From: an archaeon | Lineage (GTDB): Archaea > Thermoproteota > Nitrososphaeria > Nitrososphaerales > CADDZS01 | Length of the DNA stretch: 8,886 nt | Assembly (NCBI GenBank): GCA_021806865.1 | Contig: JAKAPU010000110.1 | Coordinates: 1 to 8,886 of the forward strand | Direction: 5' to 3' | Part shown: one piece after another, positions 1 to 7,300 of the stretch | Position numbering within the stretch: position 1 is the first letter of the stretch | How the letters are laid out: every line of letters begins with the position of its first letter | Translations under genes and position numbers: made by a program | The notes under the pieces: model-generated | The model's input: only the letters and a program-made list of their open reading frames with translations | Database searches by the model: none | Told to the model about the DNA's origin: nothing

Positions 1-486
1 GGGTGACTTGCAAATCCTTCGCGCGGATCGTCCGCGCAGGTTGCTCTTGTTCGCGACATTACTGCTTTCCTTGAAACAGGTCGTTTGGACAAGATATATG
101 GATTTCTATATCGCATTAGATATCTATTTCCGAGGAGGGCAAAGGCAAATCGCAATTGAAAACTTGCCTATCTCCGTTTTTCCGAGTCTAGCAAGTGAGA
201 AAATTTGGCAATCTCTCAGACTAGTTCAAGAATAATCCGTGTGACAGATTATCGTCACTGAAACGGACTCTTGCTGGAAAAGAAAGATGCCACTTTGCTG
301 TTGATTCCGCCCGATTCTCTTGCAACAGCTTGTAAGGTAGAAACATGACTACTTGAGACTTACAGCATTACTTTTTCGATCATCCTGAAACGGCGAGTCA
401 ATATTTTGTAGATGATATCCAGCAGTTCCTGAACTATGATTGACTGAAAAACACTAATAACACTTCAAATCGTAATGGTCTCTCGC
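1..486. other. Left intergenic stretch with no convincing intact gene
   Basis: This stretch precedes the tRNA gene and holds no open frame I can assign to a family. Three short frames were considered. A TTG-started plus-strand frame at 8-235 (75 codons) has an unconvincing composition. A plus-strand frame open at 7-159 reads more like protein (for example RDITAFLETGRLDKIYGF) but has no start codon and begins directly after a TGA at 4-6. A short ATG frame at 345-443 has an in-frame TGA at its fourth codon. The last two may be decayed gene ends. No tRNA, long repeat or strong promoter was seen other than a weak AT-rich element in front of the tRNA near 453-461. Confidence 0.5.
345..443 (+). pseudogene. 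Possible remnant of a small protein-coding gene, interrupted by a stop
   Basis: After an ATG at 345-347 the frame meets TGA at 354-356. It then stays open to a TGA at 441-443 and encodes about 28 residues containing FFDHPETASQYFVDDIQQFL, which has the residue balance of a real acidic protein. Upstream in the same frame there is a TAA at 333-335, so no longer gene can be built without a frameshift. I do not recognise the family. It could be a decayed fragment or simply a chance open stretch, and the call is weak. Confidence 0.15.
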
Positions 487-564
487 AGCCCCCTAGTATA
501 GCCTGGTCAAGTATGCGGGCCTCTGGAGCCTGAGACACCAGTTCGAATCTGGTGGGGGCTACCA
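487..564 (+). tRNA. tRNA-Gln, anticodon CTG, CCA encoded
   Basis: All arms of a cloverleaf can be drawn. The acceptor is 487-493 (AGCCCCC) with 554-560 (GGGGGCT). The D-stem GTAT is at 496-499 and pairs with GTAT at 511-514 using two G-U wobbles, around a loop carrying GG. The anticodon stem is 516-520 with 528-532, around the loop CTCTGGA at 521-527. The variable loop is 533-536. The T-stem is 537-541 with 549-553, around TTCGAAT. The discriminator is A561, followed by a genomically encoded CCA. The anticodon at 523-525 is CTG, which reads the glutamine codon CAG. The first pair is A1-U72, the usual archaeal tRNA-Gln form; in archaea this tRNA is normally first charged with Glu and then amidated by GatDE. 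No intron is visible. Confidence 0.93.
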
Positions 565-791
565 ACGCTCATTTCATATTTCACACTCTTAACCTCGGAG
601 GGCTCTAATGTTAGTTGGTGATACTTGATGAGTGCGTTTCTCCTAGTGGAGCTGCAATAATCACACACTCAAGCCAAAAGATAGTTGGGCTGCATCTGTG
701 CAATGCTACGTCGCACGAACGTAAGAAGTTCGCGCCGGTTTCACTAATGCCCTTTGGCCTAAGGATGATGTAACACGTAATTTTGAAGTTT
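565..791. other. Intergenic region between tRNA-Gln and fdhD, holding the 3' end of the fdh operon
   Basis: No gene is seen. A short T-rich stretch at 571-583 just after the tRNA CCA could serve as a weak termination signal for the tRNA. A small imperfect hairpin at 713-735 (arm CGAAC at 716-720, loop 721-727, arm GTTCG at 728-732, then one mismatch and two more pairs) lies about 57 bp beyond the fdhD stop and could mark the 3' end of the operon transcript. No T-tract follows it on the minus strand, so it is not a classical terminator. The sequence at 577-589 is an exact inverted copy of 7564-7576, on the other side of the fdh operon. Confidence 0.5.
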
Positions 792-1751
792 TCATGTGCA
801 AACTCTGTGTTTGCCGGTGTAGAGTACCAGACGCGGTGGCCTTACGGAGCCGATGAGTGTGGAGTTGGTTCTCTCAGCAGCGTAGACACCCGAATAAACG
901 GCGTTCGTATTTGACACGACTATCGGTACTCCTATCCTGGCCGTCTTTAGGACCATATCCGCAGGTTGTCGTCCTGTGGAGAATGCAACGCACATTTCGA
1001 ATTTTGCCCTGGAAAGAGCCGCTTGACCGATTGCTTTGTCCATGGCATTATGCCGTCCAACATCTTCCCCAAATCCGACCAGTCTTCCCCTTTCGTACAG
1101 AGCTGCACTGTGTGTCGATCCTGTAATTTTCCAGAGCTCGCACCTTTCCATAAAATCTTCCATCATATGGAATATTTCACTCACTCTGACTGAATAGCTT
1201 GAATCGACGCGTGGCTTACGAATCCTATCTAGCAATCTGGTGAATTCGGGATCCCAGAGTCCACATGCTGTTGTTACGACTCTGTACATGCTTGCAGCTG
1301 AAAGTTTTGAAGAGGGATCGAAAGAAAGATGGACATTCGCTCTATTGTTACCCTGAAATCGAATCGAGAGAACTTGATCAACGCTCGAGATTATTCCTTC
1401 ATCAAGCAGGTATCCTATCACCTGCTCTTTGAGCATGATCGGGGTTGAGAATATTGTTGTCGAAAGGCGTCCGTTCAGATAGAGCTCCAGCGGTTCTTCT
1501 ATTGCGAGGTATCGATCCAAATCTGCGAGGGATTGATTTTCCAGATCAATGATAGTTACCTTCGCTTTTCTCATGCCTGCACTCGGCGCACTAGTAACTG
1601 TGTCGTGTTCTCTTTGGCTATCATTCAACGTTAGAATCTGTTGTTCAACATTCGCCTTTGTACCATCAATCGATTCGTTGTCCACTTCTTTCAGCTGCTC
1701 GAGTGACCTACGAAGCCGGTTGTGAACTGGCAGCTGCTTGTGAAGCTCCAT
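792..1751 (-). CDS. fdhD: Formate dehydrogenase accessory sulfurtransferase FdhD
   Basis: FdhD family proteins carry sulfur from a cysteine desulfurase to the molybdenum or tungsten cofactor of formate dehydrogenase, giving the sulfido ligand needed for activity. Family features are clear: VTIIDLE near residues 65-71, EEPLELYLNG near 85-94, the GFGEDVGRHNAMDKAIG cofactor-binding block at 226-242, STGRQPADMVLKTARIGVP near 258-276, and a C-terminal LYTG. The usual CxxC is reduced to Cys163-Gly-Leu-Trp166, so only the first cysteine remains. At 319 residues the protein is longer than usual because of about 60 extra N-terminal residues that are polar and probably disordered. Met60 (codon at 1574-1572) is an alternative start, but the ATG at 1751 lies only 15 bp after fdhE and fits the tight operon. 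It is the last gene of the operon. Confidence 0.95.
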   Translation of the reverse strand: MELHKQLPVHNRLRRSLEQLKEVDNESIDGTKANVEQQILTLNDSQREHDTVTSAPSAGMRKAKVTIIDLENQSLADLDRYLAIEEPLELYLNGRLSTTIFSTPIMLKEQVIGYLLDEGIISSVDQVLSIRFQGNNRANVHLSFDPSSKLSAASMYRVVTTACGLWDPEFTRLLDRIRKPRVDSSYSVRVSEIFHMMEDFMERCELWKITGSTHSAALYERGRLVGFGEDVGRHNAMDKAIGQAALSRAKFEMCVAFSTGRQPADMVLKTARIGVPIVVSNTNAVYSGVYAAERTNSTLIGSVRPPRLVLYTGKHRVCT

Positions 1752-1766
1752 TTCGGTATTCCCATC

Positions 1767-2483
1767 CTAGTCTTGCTTCTCAGCAGGCTCGACCGAGCCC
1801 AGCACATGACCCGTTATGAGTTTTTCAAGGACGTAACTGAATGGGCGCTTCGAATATCTTGCATCGACGCCGAGAATCTTTCTTCCACAAGAGTGACACT
1901 CTCGCATTCTTGCAAATTTGTTAGTGCTAACCAAGTAAGAAACATCGGTTGGAAGCTCAGATCCGCAGAAAGGGCATGACGTTCTCTTGTACCTCCAATC
2001 GTAATCGCATCTAGCACACACCAAGTTGAGTTCTCCATCTGAGTTGAGGTAGAAGAAATCGGGTTCAAAATTGCAGACAGGGCATCTCTTCGAAAGAGTT
2101 CCATTTGGCGCTTGGCGATGCAAGGTCCACAATGAAATTTTCAGTCCAAACACAGCGAGTGGGTCGAATGTCGCGAGAGTTGGGTCTTTGAACCATCTTT
2201 CTTGTTCAGCACGAACACTCTCGTAACCACTCGGTTCGCTTTTCGCTTCATCGCAAAGCATTCGATATTGTGAGTATGATGTGTAGTTGGCTATGTCTTC
2301 AAAAGACATTATCGGGTAGTTTCTCTGTTGGGCAGCTTCGCCCGAAGCATACGCAATGCCTAATGCCGATCTGATTGAATTAGCAAGTGATACGGGAATC
2401 TCGAACTCATCTGAAAATTTCTTGAGAGCATTGGAAACATGCTCGTTGTCATATCTGAAAATGCCTTTTTTCTTTGTTTGCAT
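1767..2483 (-). CDS. fdhE: Formate dehydrogenase accessory protein FdhE (rubredoxin-like zinc/iron protein)
   Basis: FdhE is a cytoplasmic chaperone that binds Tat-exported formate dehydrogenase catalytic subunits and is needed for active enzyme. The signature is four CxxC pairs in the C-terminal half: Cys134/137 (CPVC), Cys156/159 (CARC), Cys170/173 (CPFC) and Cys196/199 (CHSC), arranged as two rubredoxin-like metal knuckles. The N-terminal half (about 1-120) is helical-looking, with no motif I can name. At 238 residues it is shorter than the E. coli protein (about 309), mainly in the N-terminal half. The ATG at 2483 follows the preceding stop by 33 bp with only a weak AGGGA-like element ahead. 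Its presence agrees with the Tat signal on FdhA. An overlapping minus-strand frame at 1814-2104 is a shadow of this gene. Confidence 0.93.
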   Translation of the reverse strand: MQTKKKGIFRYDNEHVSNALKKFSDEFEIPVSLANSIRSALGIAYASGEAAQQRNYPIMSFEDIANYTSYSQYRMLCDEAKSEPSGYESVRAEQERWFKDPTLATFDPLAVFGLKISLWTLHRQAPNGTLSKRCPVCNFEPDFFYLNSDGELNLVCARCDYDWRYKRTSCPFCGSELPTDVSYLVSTNKFARMRECHSCGRKILGVDARYSKRPFSYVLEKLITGHVLGSVEPAEKQD

Positions 2484-2516
2484 CTTTAAGTTCCCTGCTT
2501 CTTTTCGACCCGGTAG

Positions 2517-3383
2517 CTAGTGCAGGACCTGAATCATCTGTCCGCCCATTACGATTACGTATCTGAGGAGCAGTCCTCCGACCAGAACCAGAATTGCACT
2601 GATTCCGGAAAGTGCGTAGTTGAAGTGCGCTTTTGTAACAGCCATGTAAATGTCTGCGAGTAATGGCACAGCCAGTCCAACTACGACGACTCCTAAGAGG
2701 AAGTACAGTCCTAGAGAACCTTGCAACAGATTCATGAGCTCTCCAGATGGGCTAACGCTGATGGCATACAGTCCTATGAACAGTGCTTCACTCGCTTCGA
2801 GCACTATGAGCGACCTGCCCAATGTCTTTGCGTTGGAGGAAAGTTCCTGCCTGCCTCGTACAGAGAGAGATGAGGTTCCCATAGTCAGAGCTACGCCCGT
2901 AAGAAGTGCAGAAGACAAAAAGAGCCACGGCAGGAATGGCGTGAACCATAGAGGCCTGGACGCAAGTGCACCGAGCAGAACGGCGGAGTATGTGGCTACA
3001 AGGAAAGCCACAATCATCGTGACTATCTTCGTACCCAGTTTGAAATTGCCGTCCGGACGGAATCTTGTGACTAAGATGTCGATCAGCGAAACGATCAGGA
3101 ACGCTGAAATGAACGCGGCTCCCCAGGTCATAACTGATCCTGAGTTCCTGAATACAAGGTAAGCTTGGAAAGGTTTCGTAACATGTGTGATAAGAAGAAT
3201 AGCGCCGACGAGCCCGATAGGGAATGATAGATAAGTCCCGGCGTTCATGAGAACTTCGAACTTTTTACGAGACAGAACATAGGCTGTGCCCGCGAACAAC
3301 GAAGCGCCCGCACCCATGCCGATGAAGAAAAGCATTCCCCAAATGTGCCATGTCCAATCTGCCGGGTAGAACGCTATCGACAA
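2517..3383 (-). CDS. NrfD/PsrC-type integral membrane subunit of formate dehydrogenase
   Basis: This is the membrane anchor and likely quinone-reacting subunit, taking electrons from FdhB. The 288-residue protein is almost entirely hydrophobic, with eight predicted helices at roughly 13-37, 50-68, 86-106, 116-140, 147-170, 188-209, 222-247 and 256-280, the topology of NrfD/PsrC proteins. Family-like blocks are YSAVLLGAL near 132-140, WFTPFLPWLFLSSALLTG near 146-163 and GGLLLRYVIVMGGQ at 269-282. I see no pattern of haem-ligand histidines, so it is not the cytochrome b FdnI/FdoI. Translation must start at TTG (3383-3381): an in-frame stop lies 10-12 nt upstream, the next methionine (Met17) would cut into helix 1, and a GGAGGTGA site lies 9 nt ahead. 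It begins 1 bp after the fdhB stop, so the two are probably translationally coupled. Confidence 0.92.
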   Translation of the reverse strand: MSIAFYPADWTWHIWGMLFFIGMGAGASLFAGTAYVLSRKKFEVLMNAGTYLSFPIGLVGAILLITHVTKPFQAYLVFRNSGSVMTWGAAFISAFLIVSLIDILVTRFRPDGNFKLGTKIVTMIVAFLVATYSAVLLGALASRPLWFTPFLPWLFLSSALLTGVALTMGTSSLSVRGRQELSSNAKTLGRSLIVLEASEALFIGLYAISVSPSGELMNLLQGSLGLYFLLGVVVVGLAVPLLADIYMAVTKAHFNYALSGISAILVLVGGLLLRYVIVMGGQMIQVLH

Positions 3384-3384
3384 T

Positions 3385-4287
3385 TCACTGTTTCACCTCC
3401 TCCTTTTGTCCAGATGCTTGAGCTTCGGCTGCGATTTTACTTCGTCTTTCTGAATACGACTTCAATAGGTAAATGCCCGCTCCTGCTACAACTGCGCCAA
3501 CCAACCCTACTTCTATAACCCCCTCAAGGTTTGAAGATCCAGCTTGTTTTACTGGCGTGGTCTGAGGGGTCGTGGGAAGTTGCGCATCTTCCAAAGTGAC
3601 TCCGGCGGGCAAAACATAGAATACGTCCGTTCCGCCAACTTCTTCCTCTCCGTAAACTGTTCCACCTACCGCCGCAGCGCGTGATTGTGCCTGAGAAAGC
3701 ATCTGATCTCTGGGTCCGAAGAAAAGAGCGTCTGCGGGGCAAGATTTCACGCAAGCGGGCGCCAGACCGTTGGAAATTCGATCATAGCACAGGGTGCACT
3801 TGTGTGCTGTACCACCTGGCGCCTCCTCAAGATTGATTGCGTGCCAGGGACATGCGTTGACGCAATAACCGACTCCAATGCAGAGGGCCTTATTCACAAT
3901 CACCGGACCGGTTTCAAGCTTTGAGATGGCGCGAGCAGGGCAGACATTCACGCAAGGCGCGTCAGCACAGTGCATGCAGCTGTGCCTCATGAACACTTCC
4001 TTGAAAGTGCCGTCGCTCTGGACAACTTCGTGCAATCCCTGGATCAACCATGTGTTGGGCGAAAGATCCCGAGGGTTTGTGAGTCCGTCAGGATTGAATT
4101 GTGTGGGTGCTTCCGTCCCAAAATCAGATCCGCCATATCCTGGCAAATCGTTCCAGTTCTTGCAGGCAACCTGACACGCCCTGCATCCCGTACATCGAGT
4201 CGAGTCAAAGAATATTGCATTGGCGCTTGTGGTACTGATTATTGGAAGGCTTGTTGTCGACGTGCTGTTAGTTGGACTGCTGCTCAT
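3385..4287 (-). CDS. fdhB: Formate dehydrogenase iron-sulfur (beta) subunit with C-terminal membrane helix
   Basis: This is the electron-transfer subunit between FdhA and the membrane subunit, resembling FdnH/FdoH (300 residues against about 294 in E. coli). There are four ferredoxin-type motifs. Motif I is Cys32/35/38/42 (CTGCRACQVAC). Motif II is Cys104/107/112/116. Motif III has Cys136, Cys142 and Cys146, but Val139 (GTC, 3871-3873) stands where the second cysteine is expected. Motif IV is Cys164/167/179/183. A hydrophobic helix at about 256-278 followed by a charged tail matches the membrane anchor of FDH-N beta subunits. There is no signal peptide of its own; it presumably crosses the membrane bound to FdhA through Tat. 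The Ser/Thr-rich N-terminus is about 20 residues. The ATG at 4287 is secure because a TAG precedes it in frame. Confidence 0.95.
   Translation of the reverse strand: MSSSPTNSTSTTSLPIISTTSANAIFFDSTRCTGCRACQVACKNWNDLPGYGGSDFGTEAPTQFNPDGLTNPRDLSPNTWLIQGLHEVVQSDGTFKEVFMRHSCMHCADAPCVNVCPARAISKLETGPVIVNKALCIGVGYCVNACPWHAINLEEAPGGTAHKCTLCYDRISNGLAPACVKSCPADALFFGPRDQMLSQAQSRAAAVGGTVYGEEEVGGTDVFYVLPAGVTLEDAQLPTTPQTTPVKQAGSSNLEGVIEVGLVGAVVAGAGIYLLKSYSERRSKIAAEAQASGQKEEVKQ
3393..3400 (-). promoter_or_regulatory. Strong Shine-Dalgarno site for the NrfD-type subunit
   Basis: On the minus strand the eight bases are GGAGGTGA, a full match to the anti-Shine-Dalgarno of archaeal 16S rRNA. They lie inside the last codons of fdhB, with 9 nt between them and the TTG at 3383. 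This site decides the start of the membrane subunit, because no ATG or GTG is available in frame nearby. Confidence 0.8.
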
Positions 4288-4301
4288 CTATCTGTCTCAT
4301 T

Positions 4302-4307
4302 CTCCTC
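4302..4307 (-). promoter_or_regulatory. Shine-Dalgarno site for fdhB overlapping the fdhA stop codon
   Basis: The minus-strand sequence GAGGAG begins on the last base of the fdhA stop codon TAG (4309-4307) and lies 14 nt before the fdhB ATG, a slightly long spacing. A second ATG at 4300-4298 is out of frame and leads to a ten-codon dead end, so it is not used as the start. Confidence 0.55.
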
Positions 4308-7300
4308 TATCCGGTCCACTTTTCCACCTTAACCAACAAGGGTTTTGCCTCTGGAGTAAACTGGTAGCCATCTCCTATCGAAGGCGTGAGCAGGTTGATA
4401 TTATCCTGACCTGGAACCAGACTGTTGAATGCACCATGAATCGGGAACCAGGCTACCTCAAACGTCTCTCCATTGATGACCAGCGGGCCCACCTTGCCTG
4501 TAACATATGCCCTAAGTTTAAGCTGCCCCCTTGGCGTTGAAACCTTCACATAATCGCCGCTTGCCACGCCGATTGTTTTTGCTAGTGTTGACGAGATTTC
4601 CACAAACATCTCCGGAACTAGCTCGACCGGCCAAGAGATGTAGTTGCTGAAAGCATGCCAGTGCTCCACCAGCCTTCCCGTTGCCCCTATGACGTTGTAG
4701 CCGGACGAGAGTTGCGCTGCATCGTTTGGTGCATTGAAGTAATAGTGGGCTACCGGGTCTATCTGCGCGCCATTGGGATGAAACAGATTTGCGACAGGGT
4801 GATCATACGGCTCGTAGTGCTCTGCAAGCGGTCCGTCGGTCACTACGGGTGCGAATATCCATCCTGTTCCATCAGGTTGCATTATGAAAGGGTCGGTGCC
4901 AGAAAGAGCAGCAAGTCCCACCAGACTGGGATCGAACGGCGTACTCGGTGACTTTGTGGCAAGAAAATCGGGAACATCCCATCCCGTCCACTGCTTCTTG
5001 GTAGAGTCCCACCAGATCACCGCTCTCTTTGGATCTCGCGGGTTTCCTTGAAGATCACAGGACGCCCTGTTGTACATTATTCTTCTGTTCAGGGGCCATG
5101 CATAGGACCAATTCGGATAAAGACCTAGACCACTTGGGTCGGTGAAGTCTATAGATTTGGAATGGTTCACTCCTCCACCGTAAACGCCAGAATAGATCCA
5201 GTTTCCGCTCGCGGTCGATCCGTCGGCTGCTAACTGAGTAAAGTTTGTGACAAGAGAACTATCTGCAGTATGAAAACCGTTTACTTCCTTGAGGATGTCA
5301 TCACTTGAAGGCACGGGGCCGTAGTTCCATACAAGGCTTTGTATTGGCAGATCCTTCGGATCCGTGCTCGAAGAGTATAACTGTTTGACGCCTAAAGCAA
5401 TGCGCGAGATTATCTCGCCGTCGGTCTTTGAACTTCCGCGCGGAGTTGTGACCTGGTACATCCACTGAATCCATCTTCCAGTGTTAGTTTTGGTGCCATC
5501 ATGCTCTAGGAAAGTTGTTGATGGTAGAAAGTAAACTTCTGTTCCTATCTTGGATGGATCGAGTCCAGGCGCTTTCCAGAAATCGGCAGTCTCAGACTCA
5601 AAAGGATCGATGACAACAAGCCATTTCAGGCTCCCGAGCGCGCCGCGAATCGCGTTTGTGTTTTCAAGCATGGCGGCTGGGTTCTGGCCGAGGATTACGA
5701 GACCTTGGATCTGTCCCTTTGCAGCCAAGTCGAAAGTCTTCATGAAGGAATGGTCGCCGAATTTCTTCGGAATGAAATCATACACAAAGTTGTTTGAAGA
5801 TGTGGCCGCATCTCCGAACCAGGCCTTCAACAGACTGACTAAGAATTTGTTGTAGTTATTCTTGTAGCCATACGTTGGAGCGTTCGCCTTCACCCAGGCT
5901 TGAAAATTAGGGCTGCCAGTTTCGTCCGGCGCCGGCAGATAACCTGGCAGCTGGTCGAAGAGTACATACATGTCGGTCGCGCCTTGGACATTGGAGTGCC
6001 CCCTCATCACGTTTGCACCGCCGCCGACCATCCCTATCATTCCGAGAAGTAGCTGGAGTTCGCCCACTGCCCTGACATTCTGGGAACCATGATTGTGGAG
6101 AGTGAGTCCTAATGACCAAACGATGGTGCTCGTCTTTCCACTTGAAGGGTCACCCGCCTGCGTGTAGATGTTAGCAATGTTATCCAGGACATCACCAGGA
6201 ATTCCGGTGACGCTCGAGACGAGGTCTCTGGTATATCTGGCGTAATGGGCCTTTGTCAGTTGGAAGACACAGTTGGGATCGGTCATTGTCATGTCCTTCT
6301 TCGTAACCGAGTATGTTTGTCCCTTGACAGTCACGGTTTCCGTTTGGAAGGCCCACGTTGAAGCGTTGTATGTTCTTGTCGAGCTATTGTAGCCAGAAAA
6401 GAGTCCAGACGCGGGGTCGAAGGAGTATCCAGTGTTGACCAATGCTGGACCGTTGGTGTAATTTGTCACATATTCCATGTTAACCCTGTTGTTTTGGAAC
6501 GCGTAATTGATGAGGTAACCCAGAAAAGCAATATCGGTGCCGACCCTTATTCTGGCATAAATGTCTGAAACCTTCGCAGTTCTGCTAAAATGAGGGTCGA
6601 CAGTAATCAAAACCATGTTGGGATTATTCTTCTTGCCGTCCATCACATGCTTGAATGAAAGGGGATGCGCTTCTGCTTGGTTGCTTCCCAAGAACATTAC
6701 AACGTCCGCGTTTCTAAGATCTACCGGATTGTTAGTCTGTGCACCGCGTCCGTAGGTGGGAGCAAGTCCACCTGCAGTGGGGGAGTGGCAAATCCTGGCT
6801 GCGTGATCGAAATAGATTATCCCAAGAGCTCTTGCCAATTTATGAATCAGATAAGCGTCTTCGTTTGAGATGTGTGCGCTCCCAAGCCACGCGAGTCCCG
6901 TTGTTCTGTTGACTGTGACGCCGCTGCTGTTTGTCGTTTGGAATGTACTATCCCTAGTCCGCTGCAATCTGCTAGCAATCTGACTGAATGCGTCATCCCA
7001 GCTTATCTGGGACCAGGTGGATGAATTAGGCTCCCGGTAAAGAGGTTGGTAGAGTCTCTTTGGGCTAGATAGTAGTTGAATCGACGATTGACCCTTAGGA
7101 CAGAGAGCGCCAGAATTAATAGGGGAATCGGGGTTTCCTTCAAGGGTGATGACGTTCCCAGAGGAATCCGCTGATGCGATAATTGAGCATCCGGTCGCGC
7201 AAAAAGGACATATTGTAAGCGTCTCGCCGATTGGTTTGTGAAGCGCGTACTGCTGCTGAGCGCTAGTCTTCAACGTAAGTCCGTATTGAGCTAGAAACGC

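Noticed and set aside
8..235. A TTG-started 75-codon frame at the left edge, partly hydrophobic near its start.
   Set aside because: The composition is unlike a real protein, the start is rare, there is no ribosome site, and a different frame over 7-159 reads better. It is not supported as a gene.
620..635. TTGATGAG resembling a C box of an archaeal C/D guide RNA.
   Set aside because: The base before TGATGA is T rather than a purine, and no properly spaced D, C' and D' boxes or terminal stem could be found.
713..735. Hairpin downstream of fdhD as a rho-independent-style terminator.
   Set aside because: The stem has only five continuous pairs before a mismatch and no T-tract follows on the minus strand; it is mentioned only as a possible 3' structure.
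2650..3162. A 170-codon plus-strand frame opposite the membrane subunit gene.
   Set aside because: It is an antisense shadow of the NrfD-type gene, rich in Ser, Thr, Pro and Arg as such shadows are, with no recognisable domain.
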